Source: Ustulina deusta (lineage: Eukaryota; Ascomycota; Sordariomycetes; Xylariales; Xylariaceae). From it: DNA of 64,000 nucleotides. The notes beneath the pieces were generated by a model. The model was not told the DNA's origin. It searched no databases and worked only from the letters and a program-made list of their open reading frames with translations. This document shows, in pieces, positions 21,298 to 33,152 of this stretch (the stretch's first letter is position 1; the number at the start of each line of letters is the position of its first letter). Both the position numbers and the translations under genes were made by a program. The stretch covers positions 992,001-1,056,000 of the forward strand of contig JAJNNX010000012.1 of assembly GCA_023159155.1 (NCBI GenBank). The letters run 5' to 3'.

Positions 21298-24200
21298 ATG
21301 GGTAAGTCTCGCATTATTCTTCTCTTACACAACTACTCTTGTCTCCATCCCTTCACCCTTTGCCCTTCATCCTTGTCTTGCCCGCATTGGATTATCGACA
21401 GACTACCGCATCCCATTGCACACACATGGTGTTGTATCGGCATTGACTACCTACAATCAATCGATCCCCTTTCCTTGCGTACCTACTTTTTCTGGTAGCT
21501 TTGCAATCTACTCTACCTATAACTCTCCCAGCACCCCGAGCAGCCTGATTTGATCCATCAACCCCCTAGGAGACAGATTCAGCTGTGTGTGTATTGCCTG
21601 TTTCCTTCTCCCGCATGTCTCCTCCCTGCCTACTCGCCTCCATTTCGCATCCAGAAGCTGTAAGCGTACACGTACATAACAGCCTACATATTCCTCCTGC
21701 ACTCACATTCACAGGCCCCGTTGTTAATCCCGCCCTACCTGGCAACCAACCTAGCACCAGGGCTTCCCACCAATCCCCCCCTTCCCTTAGCCGCATGTTC
21801 AAGGGATGCAAAATCAATTGCCTGCCTAGGTCTTGACGTGTTACTGCTTTGGCCTACCATTGCGTGGGCATATTTTTATCGTTTGCCGTGGTAGTAGTGC
21901 CCACATCACCGTATTACCCGCTCTCCGCTCCGTCCAATCAGCATCTCCCGCTCGACTTTCCACAGAGCTCGTCCATTCACTCCGGTTGTCTTATACCTAT
22001 TGGCAGCCGCTCTACACGTACACCTCGCCTCTCCTTTTATACTTCGCAACCATCACTTGCTCCCCCCCCCACCCCTTGAATTCTTTGCCCCTTCCCCGAT
22101 CCACTAACGGGCCTGACTTTCTTGATCCCCGTATGCAAGCACGGCCCGTGAGATTCACGACGTCTTTGCTCATCTTCGTTAGACCACCGCAAAACATTTT
22201 CTACCTAACCTTCCTTGTACTTCTGAGCAATTTCCCTGCTTCTTTGCTTCTGAAATCCAATTTCTAACCTGGCCATCTCAACAGCTGATTCCGGAGATAC
22301 CTACCGCCCAGTAAGTGTTGATGCTTTTCTGTGTGTTTAAGACCATCAGTCATAACTGTTGCCATTTATTTGTTCTGCTTTCCCCTCGGCATTATCTATA
22401 CCCAGGCTGTAGTAAGGTGCTCGCGGTACCGGAGGCAAGACTCTGAATGAGATGAGTCTGGCCTACCTGTGTGGTTGAGTACCTTTGAGGCTGGCGCTCG
22501 GTTTTGCCCCTGCCCCAACTTTAAGTACGGAAGTGGCAAGGTGTGGATGCTTGGTCAATTGATGGAAGTTGCCAAACAATGGCACGGACAGTCCTGCTAG
22601 GGTATCGACGGTGCCCAGTTGTCGTCCTTTCCCCCTTGTTTTGGATTAATTCGCTTCTCAAATTAGCACCATTCTCTTGCTGAGATGAAGATACCCCCTT
22701 CTCTTCCTCCCTCTCTATGCATAGTTAGTAGATGCCACTTGTTACAACCGCCCCGATCACGCCGCACAAGATATTAAGGGGAGTCGGAGATGGCATCGGC
22801 AAAATGCTTATATCAAGTCACAGCGCGAAAGATCTCGCTCGCCCCGTCGTGGCCGATCTAGGAGTCCAGGTCGTTCGGGCCGACGTCGTTCATATAGTCC
22901 TCGGAGCCGGTCTAGAAGCCGGGACGAATACCGTAGAGCAGACAGGCGCTCGCGTTCGCCCATGACTGGCGCTGGAGCACCGGCTGGAGGACCAGGTTCG
23001 GGATCGGGATTTGGAGCCGCACCTCAGCGATCGTTCGAAGAGCGCGCTGCAGCTCGCGAGCAGATGATGAGCAACATTCGAGACGCCTCGCAGCAAGACC
23101 GGCGTGTCTACGTCGGCAATTTATCGTATGATGTAAAATGGCATCATCTTAAGGATTTCATGCGACAGGGTGAGTTACTCACCCACGAGAGGTTATAAAT
23201 CGTGTTAATGAAACACTTTGCTGATATTTATCACAATATTATAGCTGGAGAGGTTCTCTTCGCCGATGTCTTACAGCTTCCGAATGGAATGTCGAAGGTG
23301 GGCTTTTACACGTGATTCTGGCTGGTTTTCCTTTGGTTTTTTCTCCTTTGGCCTTTGTTGGGATTGATGGATTGACGGGTTGGGACCTTTGTCCATGGGG
23401 TCATGTAGGGATGCGGGTGAGTAATATATCTACGCCGTCCAACTAACCCCACCTGGGCTAGGCGGGCGTCTTGACGTTCTTAACTAATTTGAATGGTAGA
23501 ATTGTGGAATATGCTACAAGGGAGCAAGCGCAAACGGCTGTGGCCACTCTCAGCAACCAAAACTTAATGGGCCGGCTCGTCTATGTACGCGAAGTAAGAC
23601 TTCTCCAAAGGAAGAACTCATTTGATATCGTGCTGAGGATGGAAACAGGACCGAGAGGCGGAACCACGTTTCATCGGAGCGACCGGAGGCCGCGGTGGCT
23701 TTGGTGGTGCTATGCAAGGTGGTTATGGGGGCGGCGGAGGCGGCGGAGGCGGCTATGCTGGTGGCATGGGAGGTGGCATGGGCGGTGGTAATCGCCAGCT
23801 TTACATCGCTAACGTTTGTCTTTCCACTTTCCTTTGTCGATAACCACTGTGCATCTGCCCGGGTATTAACTGCATGTACAGCTTCCATACACCGTGGGCT
23901 GGCAAGATTTGAAGGATTTGTTCCGTCAAGCAGGTTCGCCCCCCTTTCTGGCTATCACCTTTCTAATTTCGAAGTGACTAAACAACATATATAGCTCGAA
24001 ACGGCGCTGTGATCCGCGCTGATGTCCACCTTGGCCCGGACGGTCGACCCAAGGGCTCTGGGATAGTTATGTTCGAGTCCGCAGATGATGCTCGTAGTGC
24101 CATCCAACAATTCAATGGCTTCGAATGGCAAGGCCGTCTGTTAGAAGTTCGTGAAGACCGCTTTGCCAACTCCGCAGGAAGTAGCGGTGGTGGTGGATAC

Positions 24201-24807
24201 GGGAGAGGCGGCTTTGGTGGCGGCCGGGGAGGCTTCGGCGGCTACGGTGGCCGTGGAGGTTTTGGCGGAGGTCGCGGTGGGTTTGGAGGCTATGGTGGCC
24301 GTGGTGGTGGCTTTGGTGGTGGTGGTGGTGGAGGCGGCGGCGGCCCTTACGAGCAAAACACTGCTCCTGCTGCTACTGCAGCACCAAATCCATTCACTGA
24401 TCATGCCACGTCCGGTAACGAACCTAGTGATACCATCTATGTTCGCAATGTAAGTCTTCGCGTTTCTATAAATAGTTAGTTCATGACCTCGATTTGACAC
24501 TGACCTTTTTTTTTTTTTCTAGCTTCCATGGTCTACCAGCAACGAGGATCTTGTCGAGCTGTTCACGACTATTGGAAAAGTTGATCAAGCCGAGATTCAG
24601 TATGAACCAAGCGGACGTTCCCGAGGAACAGGCGTTGTTCGTTTCGATAGCCAGACAACCGCCGAGACGTCGATCACTAAATTCCAGGGCTACCAGTATG
24701 GTGGTCGCCCTCTCGGTTTGAGCTATGTCAAGTACATCACCCCGGGTAGTGGTGATAGCATGGACACGGACACTCATGGAGGTCTTTCACAAGAACAGAT
24801 GATGTAG
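21298..24807 (+). CDS. Gbp2/Hrb1-like RS-domain protein with three RRMs
   Basis: This is a nuclear mRNA-binding protein resembling yeast Gbp2/Hrb1, which couple splicing quality control and TREX to mRNA export. Exons that fit in phase are 21298-21301, 22285-22310, 22725-23169, 23245-23297, 23409-23416, 23500-23593, 23649-23813, 23882-23933, 23995-24449 and 24523-24807 (528 residues). After [10 protein letters not shown] comes an RS region ([17 protein letters not shown]). RRM1 follows ([14 protein letters not shown] ... KGCGIVEYAT), then a Gly-rich linker, RRM2 ([20 protein letters not shown] ... [10 protein letters not shown]), a long Gly/Phe/Arg RGG-like stretch, and RRM3 ([20 protein letters not shown] ... 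[10 protein letters not shown]). The start codon is split from the rest by a 983-nt intron, and one exon is 8 nt long. Exons 4-10 are firm. The joins of exons 1-3 rest on splice sites and phase only. Confidence 0.85.
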
Positions 24808-27441
24808 GACCCCCAACTTTTGTCCTATGTTAGATCTTCGAGGAAATGGGCTTCTCCAGCGATCCGAAATGGCCGAAGCCGTTGTGGCGAGATCCATATC
24901 TATTACAACGACTACGAATTTCATATTTACTGAGGGTTGGTCTCGAGGCCAGCTCGCCTCTTGCCACAATCAACTGTGTACCACCGTATTCCTTGTTTCC
25001 ATAATCGTTCCCCCGGGTTTATTCATTGGGAAACTCTCTCCATCCAACCGCCCGCTGCTGTGGCAAAGGTACGGCTGAGAGAAAATCACGACCAGATGCC
25101 AAGGTTTCGGGATGGGCAGCGCTTTCGCCGCTGTGTAAGAGTGGAAAAGGGCGCACCTGTTTACAGCATCGACTTGGGGTCCAACTGGGTTTACAAAATT
25201 CGAGACGATTACGTCCAAGGCTTTGCAGGCATTATAATTTTTCTTTCCTTTTCTTCGTCATTTTTTCATTAGGTCCAGCCATTCTCAACAGCATGGCACA
25301 AAATATGAGAGTCCGCCTCTGGTGCGGCATGGGAGGCAAATGGGATGCGCCTAAACTAGATTGCATGTCGAATAGCATCCTCGTTTCCCAAAGCATGGCG
25401 ATTGGTCTCACGGTGCGGTGTGCGAGTCATGTGCTGAGTAAAAAACCGTGTTGGGGCTCTAGATGTTATGTTCAATATCATCCATGGTGTCTGGTGTCGT
25501 TGGAAACCTATCGATAGGTATGTGTCCGCTTGTTACTTGTTGCCTGATGATGTGAGATGGCACGTTATGGAATGTGACGGGTCAAGTTCGCATGTTGAAG
25601 ACTGTGTCGGATATTACAAAACTCCACTACCTATATGAACCGATCAGTTATTTTATGCTCGATTTGCATGACTGTCCGTTGTTAGAGGTCAGATCACCTT
25701 ATTCGTGATTTGGAGACACGGATTCGACAAACACGGTGTGATGAGTTGTTGCTTTGGTATGACCGTATCCAACTAACTTACGACAGGGACTCGTCACACC
25801 AGGGGGCTCAGACCCGTTTATATATCGGGAATTGCTTGCTGCAAGGTTTTCACCTCTCTTGTTCGTACGTGCTACCAGCCAACGTGGAAATTGCGATAAC
25901 CCCTAATTTTTTTTTCTTTCCTGTGCATTGGTTGAGGTGAATATCCAGTAGTATTTAATTACCCCCTTGTTCTCATATTTTGTGCCTGTATAGTTAAATC
26001 TACTCTGGCTGGCAAGCGAGAATATCTGTTTTGCGTCCTTTAAAAATAAGGAGGAAAGGAGGGCTACAACCCCGTGGCTGCGAGTGCCGTTTCTTTCTTC
26101 TGATCTTCGTGCTCCTCGGCGGTCCATCCTATATTCCTCTCATATAGCATCCTAATTCCATAGGAAGCAGGTCCCCGCTTGTACAAGTGTATCCTCTGGG
26201 TTTAGTGTTGATGGGATAAATGCAACGATTCACATCGTTACAGAGTAAATAGAGAGAGGATGGCATTGCAATATTATAGTAAACGCAGCAACACAACCAC
26301 GCATACCAGGTTTAACTACAGTCCAATTCGGATACGGAGCTACCAGACTACCAGATCCCGCTCTGCTGTGCACCTTTTGCATATTTGGATATCCTCTCGT
26401 TTTGTCTGCCCTCGACCACGACAGACAACCCGGATAAACACCCGACGGCGCCAAAAGCACATATAATAAAGGAACATACCACGAGTAAAAAGGAAAAGAA
26501 GAAAGGGTGAGAGAAGGGGTAGGCGAAGCGAGGCGGGGGGGGGGGGGGGGGGGGGAAGGAAACAGTAACACGAGTAGAGGTGTAGAAGATTAGAAGTGAT
26601 GAGTGAACCCCTATACTACAAGTATATCGCCTACAAGCTTGTAGCACAGGAAACTCTCGAGTTGCAAGACCCCGGGCGACCCCTGAGACTGGATGTCTGG
26701 CTGTCCTAGGCATATATGTTGGTAATCCCCGAAGGCCAGCGAAGAATGAGTGTGAAACTTGTCGGGATGGTAGGTAGGCGCAGGGGAGAAGGGAGGGGGA
26801 GGGGATTTGCAATAAAGGTGAGACAATGTTTTTGCTTCTTGGGGGAATGAATGAGGAGGAGATATAGAGGGGCCTAGATGATTTTAGCGCTCGGTTCAGG
26901 GATATTAAACTTGATACGTAGTTGATTTTTCTTCTTTTTTTGTTGTGTCTTCTAGAATGTTTATAGACAGGCCACACTACCCTTTGACCTTGTCCTAGCG
27001 TGGTAGAAGTGAGGTCCTGGGGCTAACTGAGAGAAAATAGAGGCGATCGTTTGGTGATACACCTTGTCTAAACGGGAGAGTCAATCTCGGAATACGTAGT
27101 TGAGGTACGTGATCTGGCACCTCTGGCATAGCTTTCCCCGATTTGGCCATGCCTTGCGCTGAAAAGGGCCGTGACTGGCAGCACAGCACAGCACAACGAG
27201 CACGCAGTCGATCTAACCGCCCGGCCTAAAATATATATCTCCGTTTCCCTCGCCCGCCTCTTAAACGCAGTAGCCACTCAGACCTAACAGCAGTGATCAA
27301 AAATAGAGTGACATGCCTTCCTTCATGGAGTGATGTAGGCCTCCGTTGTGTTGCAGGTATTCGCAGATCTTGGCAGAAATTGGTGACGCGCAGCTTGCGT
27401 GGAGCGGTAGATGGAGAATTTCACGCGCGACGACGGAAGCC
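24808..27441. other. Intergenic: Gbp2-like 3' flank to SRP14 3' flank
   Basis: About 2.6 kb lies between two convergent genes. It holds 3' UTR-like sequence, a run of 21 G (26535-26555) and short T-runs. Open frames here are proline-rich or random artefacts. No gene is supported. Confidence 0.55.
26535..26555. repeat. Poly-G tract, 21 G
   Basis: It is an uninterrupted run of 21 G on the plus strand. Length may be unstable or misread. It creates a spurious proline-rich frame on the minus strand. Confidence 0.95.
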
Positions 27442-28020
27442 TCACGGCATCGTCGTTGTCGCGACGGTCTTGCTTTTCTTCTTCGCCTTGCCCTTCCGCC
27501 TGCTCCGATCCCTGGGTTTGAGCGAGCCCATGCCCTGCTTGCATATCTCGGCGTATCTCTCGAAAAAAGCCGGGAGGGCATCTGGATCCACAACGGTTGA
27601 GAGCTTGATCTTCTTGTTCGCCTTCCGGTCCTCCTTGCCCTTGCCGTTTGTCGCGCGGATCAGGATCGGTAGGGGGTGTGGGGGGTGCTGGTCCGAGAGG
27701 ACGGCATCGTCGGTGGGTTCAGGGAGGGGTTGGCCGTAGGACACTTGTATGGTGGGCGGTGTTGTTAGTATGGCTATCCAGGACGACTTGGTGTTGGGGG
27801 TGCGTGTCGTACGTCTCTTTTGTGTTAAGACTATGGATCCGTGGTCTTTGCCTTTTGCCGAGTCAAAGAGCTCGACGAGCCTCGCAAAGAACTGGAATTA
27901 CGCACAACAGTCGTCAGCAAGCGCTTGTGTAGGCTCTCTCTCCCCCTCGCTCTCTCTATATATATGTGATACGGATTAGGAATGGGTTGAGGGTACCTTG
28001 TCGTTGCTCAGATGACCCAT
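27442..28020 (-). CDS. SRP14: SRP14, signal recognition particle subunit
   Basis: This is the Alu-domain protein of the cytosolic signal recognition particle; with its partner it slows elongation while nascent secretory chains are targeted. Three exons join in phase: 27997-28020 (MGHLSNDK), 27813-27891 (FFARLVELFDSAKGKDHGSI then VLTQKR) and 27442-27743, giving 134 residues. Family landmarks are the LTQKRLSYG junction, with the Leu codon split across the 69-nt second intron, then PILIRATNGKGK and IKLSTVVDPDALPAFFERYA. The tail is very basic (KPRDRSRRKGKAKKKSK), as in other fungal SRP14. The start ATG sits in a 24-nt first exon. It diverges from SGD1, about 610 bases away. Confidence 0.92.
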
Positions 28021-28631
28021 GGCGAATAATCAGATACCGGTTCTCCCTTCGTCGCTATCTATATGGCGGCAATAGATAGCTGGGGATGTGCGTGTAATGT
28101 GTGTCGCGCGTAGGTGTCTTGGATCGAAATCTATACGTATTATTGTGTATTATGTATTGTGATAACTAACTCCAGTATTAGTATGATGTACTATAGATAA
28201 ATTGAACATTACGTACCCAGAGTTAGAGTGGGTCCACTCTAGCGGGGTCGTAAAATGCTTGAGCAAAGGGCCTTTTTTTTTTTTTTTTTTTAAAGTACGG
28301 AAAATAAGTCCGTAGCGCTACCTATAGCGCATAAGGGATACTAAGTACCTACCTCGGTATTCTAACATTTCCAAAGGCCAGGACCTAGCTCCCTCACTCG
28401 GTATCTAGGAGGTCCCTAGGTACACACACACACCTTTACACTTACGTACCTACACTTCACTAACCTAAACTTTTTGCGAAGACGTGAAACCCGAATGAAA
28501 AGCTCAAGGTATTAACACCAACTTACAACTCATACAGCATTGCGCACAGATGAGAAAACCGCACTCGCGGCGACAAAAACACCATATTACCATAACTTAT
28601 CAACCTAAAATTTAATTCATGAATTCCCACG
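28021..28631. promoter_or_regulatory. Divergent promoter region SRP14/SGD1
   Basis: It contains a run of 19 T (28273-28291), a small CA repeat near 28423 and several TACCTA words. Both flanking genes start here. No coding sequence is seen. Confidence 0.55.
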
Positions 28632-31178
28632 ATGGCTCCTAGCGCAAAGAGAAAGCTGTCGCTGCCGTCCTCTCTACTTCGAGAGCTTGACATTCAGCAA
28701 GGAGGTCCAGGGCGTAGCAAACGCCAGAGGTCGAGGAAAGATCAGAGAAAAGAGGCCCGCGTGCAGAAGAGACACGCCAGGAGCTCCCAGTTTCGTCGAA
28801 CCACACAACCCGCTCATCAGTCCTCTACGTCCCGTCATCAGAAAGCCTCGCACCAGAGCGAGGATAATGGGTTGCCGTTCAGTAGCGACGATGAGCTCGA
28901 CGAGGATGACTTTGATGTTGACGACGGAGAGATAGAAGGAGGAGACATGGACAGCGACAAGGGCGAGGGCCAAGAGACTGAAGCAAAGCAACCTAGCAAA
29001 CCCAAATTCTCCAAGTCAGATATGGCAAAAATCGCAGAAGACGAGAAAGAAATCGCAAAACTTGAAAAGAAGCTTGGGCTGAAAGGCAAAAAGAAATTGC
29101 CAAAGTCTTTCGACGAAGATGGTCTTGGCGGTCTATTGGAAGGTCTGGACGGGATGGACGGGATGGACGGCGACGATGAGCAAGGGCCTCTGCCGAGGAG
29201 CAAACGCAAGGCAGAGTCCGATGAGTGGCTGGCTCAGAAGCGGCGGAAAGCCGAAGCTGCCGCCGCCTCCATTATCGCGGATGACGACACACTAGACAGC
29301 ATGGATGAGGATAGATTTGACGAGGATGAGAACGAGGAAGACGTAGATCCTCTCGGCGGTGAGGATGATGATGAAGGCGACGAAGAGGACGAAGCGCACG
29401 AGCATGAAACCGATGGCTTTGAAGGATTTTCTGAGGCAGACGAACAAGAAGAACAGGAAGAAGAGCCGGTTCGGCGGCAACGGGAGAACCCATATGTCGC
29501 CCCAAATACCAATGTTGCCAAATACGTGCCACCTTCGCTCCGTAAACAACCCGGCTCGAGCGATCAAGCGGAAGCTCAACTCCGAAGGCGCATTCAGGGG
29601 TTAATCAATCGGCTCACAAACGACAACATGACCGGTATCCTCAAGGATATCACTGATCTGTATCAGACGAATCCGAGACAGCTCGTAACCTCCACCCTCG
29701 TTGACTTGATCATAGCGCTCGTCTGTTCTCCTGAGAAGAGGCCAGACTCATTTTTCGTGATGATTGCCGGGTTTGTTGCTGCAGTGCATAAAACTATGGG
29801 CGTGGCGGTCAGCGCCCAGTTCCTGCAGCAGCTCGTTGAAACACTGGAGAAGCGTTCCGCAGCAGCCTCAGGGGACCAGTCGGATGCTGGATCCAAGCAT
29901 CTGGTCTCGTTGATCGCCGAACTTTACAATATGCAAGTCATAAGCTGCAATCTCGTCTTCGACCACGTTCGATGGTTCCTAGAAACACTGTCGGAACTTA
30001 ACACGGAGCTTTTGCTCAGGATGATCCAGCTCTGCGGACCTTCTTTGAGGCGTGATGATCCACGCGCGTTACGCGACATCATCAACCACATACAACCTTA
30101 TACCACGAAGGATATGTCCGTCAGGACGAGGTTCATGATTGACGAGATGAAGAAGTTGCAGAGTAACAAGGCCAAGGCGGCCGCGAGAAATAAAGACCTC
30201 GCTGAGCAACGCACTCAACTAAGGAAACGAATCGGCATGCTCAAGGGTAGCCATGACGTGCAGCCACTTCGGGTTGGTCTCAAGGATATACGAGACTCGG
30301 AGACACAGGGAAAATGGTGGCTCGTGGGAGCTAGCTGGCTGGGAAATCAGAGCGGGCAGGAGAAAGATAAAAACCAGTACAACGACGACGACGACGATGA
30401 CGATGATGACCTCGCTGATGAGACCATCACGCAGGTGGCCGACGACCTGGGTATCCCCGATCTCTGGCAACTGGCGCGAGAGCAAGGTTTCAACACAGAA
30501 GTCCGGCAACGCATATTCGTGGCCTTGCATGCGGCCACGGACTGCGACGGCGCCGACCTCCTCGTGCAGAAGCTACGGCTCAACAAGCGCCAGCGAAAAG
30601 AGATCGCCGAGGTAATAGTGCGAAGCGGCGAGCGGCAGAACATTTACAACCATTACTACGCACTCCTGGCCGACAGGTTCAGCGGCGAAAAGGAGATGCG
30701 GTTCCAGTTCCGCAGGTGTCTGACTATTCGCTTTAAAAAGATGGGTGAGGACGTTGATACCGGGGATGGCGATGCCGTAGATGACGGGCTGGATGACGAC
30801 GCCGACGAGGGCGTGAGATGGCTATTTAATACGGCTAAATTGTTTGCCTTCTTGGTTACCTGGCGGAGGCTCAAGCTCGTTGATGTCTTCAAGTATCGGA
30901 ATCTCGCAGCCCTGCAGGAGAAGGCGCACGTCTTCACCGAGGTGTTGCTGCTTACTGTGCTCCAGGAGTCCAGGGCGGGAGATATCAAGAAAATCTTTGC
31001 AGGTCTGGATACAGACTTGGACGTTGGACGTGGAGTGCAGTACTTTTTGAGGCGGCATGTTCGCACAACTCAACTTGTTGATGATAAGGATAAGGCGGCG
31101 ATGAAGATTGTGAGGAGGCGCTGTGACGAGGTGCTTGAGTTGTTGGAGTCTATGTTAGTTCAGAAAGGCCTCGAGTAG
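28632..31178 (+). CDS. SGD1: SGD1/NOM1-type nucleolar MIF4G-MA3 protein
   Basis: This essential nucleolar protein family is needed for 18S rRNA maturation and works with DEAD-box helicases through its MIF4G domain. It is a single exon of 848 residues. The first about 290 residues are basic and then highly acidic (nuclear and nucleolar targeting, many D/E runs). The segment NPYVAPNTNVAKYVPPSLRK precedes the MIF4G domain, which starts at LRRRIQGLINRLTNDN (about residue 315) and runs to about 540. An acidic Asp run (GAC/GAT repeat near 30388) separates it from the MA3 domain, which includes QRIFVALHAATDCDGADLL and LLADRFSGEKEMRFQFR. The ATG at 28632 begins the conserved basic N-terminus MAPSAKRKLSLPSSLLRELD. 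It diverges from SRP14. Confidence 0.93.
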   Translation: MAPSAKRKLSLPSSLLRELDIQQGGPGRSKRQRSRKDQRKEARVQKRHARSSQFRRTTQPAHQSSTSRHQKASHQSEDNGLPFSSDDELDEDDFDVDDGEIEGGDMDSDKGEGQETEAKQPSKPKFSKSDMAKIAEDEKEIAKLEKKLGLKGKKKLPKSFDEDGLGGLLEGLDGMDGMDGDDEQGPLPRSKRKAESDEWLAQKRRKAEAAAASIIADDDTLDSMDEDRFDEDENEEDVDPLGGEDDDEGDEEDEAHEHETDGFEGFSEADEQEEQEEEPVRRQRENPYVAPNTNVAKYVPPSLRKQPGSSDQAEAQLRRRIQGLINRLTNDNMTGILKDITDLYQTNPRQLVTSTLVDLIIALVCSPEKRPDSFFVMIAGFVAAVHKTMGVAVSAQFLQQLVETLEKRSAAASGDQSDAGSKHLVSLIAELYNMQVISCNLVFDHVRWFLETLSELNTELLLRMIQLCGPSLRRDDPRALRDIINHIQPYTTKDMSVRTRFMIDEMKKLQSNKAKAAARNKDLAEQRTQLRKRIGMLKGSHDVQPLRVGLKDIRDSETQGKWWLVGASWLGNQSGQEKDKNQYNDDDDDDDDDLADETITQVADDLGIPDLWQLAREQGFNTEVRQRIFVALHAATDCDGADLLVQKLRLNKRQRKEIAEVIVRSGERQNIYNHYYALLADRFSGEKEMRFQFRRCLTIRFKKMGEDVDTGDGDAVDDGLDDDADEGVRWLFNTAKLFAFLVTWRRLKLVDVFKYRNLAALQEKAHVFTEVLLLTVLQESRAGDIKKIFAGLDTDLDVGRGVQYFLRRHVRTTQLVDDKDKAAMKIVRRRCDEVLELLESMLVQKGLE

Positions 31179-31323
31179 GATTAATAGACGGTGGTGAAAA
31201 TGGTATGGGGATGCCGTTGCCAAAGATATTGTTTATAACTGTCCAGGGCTGCTCTTTCTACGTAGGCTAGCTTGGACCTTGTACTGGATGGCGACAATAG
31301 AGACACTTGTGGAAGATTGTATC

Positions 31324-31345
31324 TATATATATATATATATATATA
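31324..31345. repeat. (TA)n microsatellite
   Basis: About eleven TA units lie downstream of SGD1, next to its likely 3' UTR. Confidence 0.9.
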
Positions 31346-32336
31346 CTCGCGGGGAGCCAAGGTGCATCCTGATTAAGTTCTGGCCCTTTTTCTTCTTTGT
31401 CTTCTTCTTCTTCTTCCCTCCCTTGCTTCTATGTCATGCTTGTACAATTTAACTTCGTCCTCTTGTTGTTTGCAGATGATCTATATACCTTAGATAATGT
31501 TCAAGGATCTCGTAGGCTACGGAAACAGGAAAATCCTAGCACGCCAAAACGATCAAGAGCGGGTAATTGGCGTCGTCCAGTGAATTTTTAGTCCGTTGTG
31601 AGTAAGTCAGTCATAGGGAATATACTATATAGCGGACCGAGTTGCTGGCTTACGTTGTGGATATATAAGTAATTTCTGGCCTTCTTTACAGTTTATGAGA
31701 TTCCCAACATTAAATGTTTTCGATGTTGTGAGTCGTAGCCGACACCTATACTCCATGAGGCCTATCAATGGAGAAACTCGTGTTGGAATTGGGAGATTGG
31801 GAAAAGGAGCTTAGAGCTTATTATAGAGTTCCGAGGGCACTGTAGAATATCCATTTTGCAAGAAATGCAGGGCCGAATAAATCCCAGGTGGCATATATTG
31901 GTGTCTTAAAGAACTCTCGGGTAACATCAGTGACAACAGTGAAAGGAATACGGGTTTGGAGAATCAAGAACCAAACCTTAAATTGTAGTGAGGTTGGAAG
32001 GCAAATTTAACATGTTCGAAAGTTTTCCATTTCCTAGTGACCTACTATATTATAACTTCACCTCATGCGTGGCCCAAACCTGTATAGATAGGGTTCCTGT
32101 TCAGTTGACTCGGCCGATCCGTGGCAGTTAGTAGCATCAAGACACCAAGACAAATACGGCGAGACATTTTACCCGCGATTAATTAGAAAGGTGGTAGTAT
32201 ACATTCAAGGAAGATGCCAAAGGAGACATCATACAATCTGTTATGGTTGTACTGGTTAACCACTAGACACCAACATATAATAAAGATCGGCCGCTCTTTG
32301 GAATTTCTACCGCCTGTCAATGTAGATATATATCCG

Positions 32337-32362
32337 GAGAGAGAGAGAGAGAGAGAGAGAGA
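32337..32362. repeat. (GA)n microsatellite
   Basis: About thirteen GA units lie in the LPD1 upstream region. GA tracts can be promoter-associated; no function is shown here. Confidence 0.9.
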
Positions 32363-33152
32363 TTACACAAAGACATCTACGCACATCCACCATGAGGCAG
32401 TTAGTCATTCGCCAACCCTACATCTCATTTTCTTTCGCCAGTCACCATCTCTTCGATATCGTTTGATCCATATCGCTGGCCCGTAAAGGGTAGATATTGC
32501 CCCTTCGTCTGTGCGTAAATCTAGACACTAGGTAGACATGGTGGACCTGACAGAACCTGGGATTGATTAATATGGTAATATATCGGCGTGGGAGACATCC
32601 AAGCTCTCAGACCATGACCTCCTCTGCTTAGACTCGAGGTATGCATAATCCCGTTGTGCTGGAGAGAAATTGCATGCAGTATCCAGGTAATAGCATATAA
32701 CATGCAGCTATCAGTGCTATCATACATACCTAGGTACTTATCTAGGATATACGACAAATCGGCAATTGACTCGAAGCCGGTTCCATGTGTACCCGTACCT
32801 TCGCGCGGCTATGTTCGGTGTTTCGCCATGAATTGTTTTCGCCCCAGCGAATTGGAATGCGCGCAGGTGACAGAGCTACGACAGCCGGGGCAAAGCCGGA
32901 CCCCCAAAATTTCCCAACAGTCGGCCCATGCGTCCCCCAAACCCGTCTTATATCATCAACTTATCAGAATTGCAAACATACCTACACCAACTAGCCCGCT
33001 CGACGCAGCGGCAACAACAACAACAACCTCGCCCGATACCCTGATTTCTCGTTCCCTGTTCCCGACCGGCGCGACTGGTTTTCTCTCTCCCGTCTACTCC
33101 TAGTCCCCCGTGGTCTTGCGCAATTGATCGCCTGCCTCCCATCACATCCGCC

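Larger units (their letters stand above)
31179..33152. other. Intergenic: SGD1 3' flank and LPD1 promoter
   Basis: About 2 kb holds no gene. It contains a (TA)n run (31324-31345) and a (GA)n run (32337-32362). The last 300 bases before LPD1 are C-rich and are probably its promoter and leader, with an open but non-protein-like frame. Confidence 0.55.

Noticed and set aside
25026..25517. Open frame of 163 codons after the Gbp2-like gene
   Set aside because: The residue mix is random and cysteine-rich with no domain, and it sits in the likely 3' flank.
26348..26977. Open frame of 209 codons on the minus strand
   Set aside because: It runs through the poly-G tract as a proline run and lacks any recognisable motif. 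It is judged an artefact.
28838..29532. Serine-rich minus-strand frames inside SGD1
   Set aside because: They are the complement of the acidic GAT/GAA/GAC-rich coding sequence and not genes.
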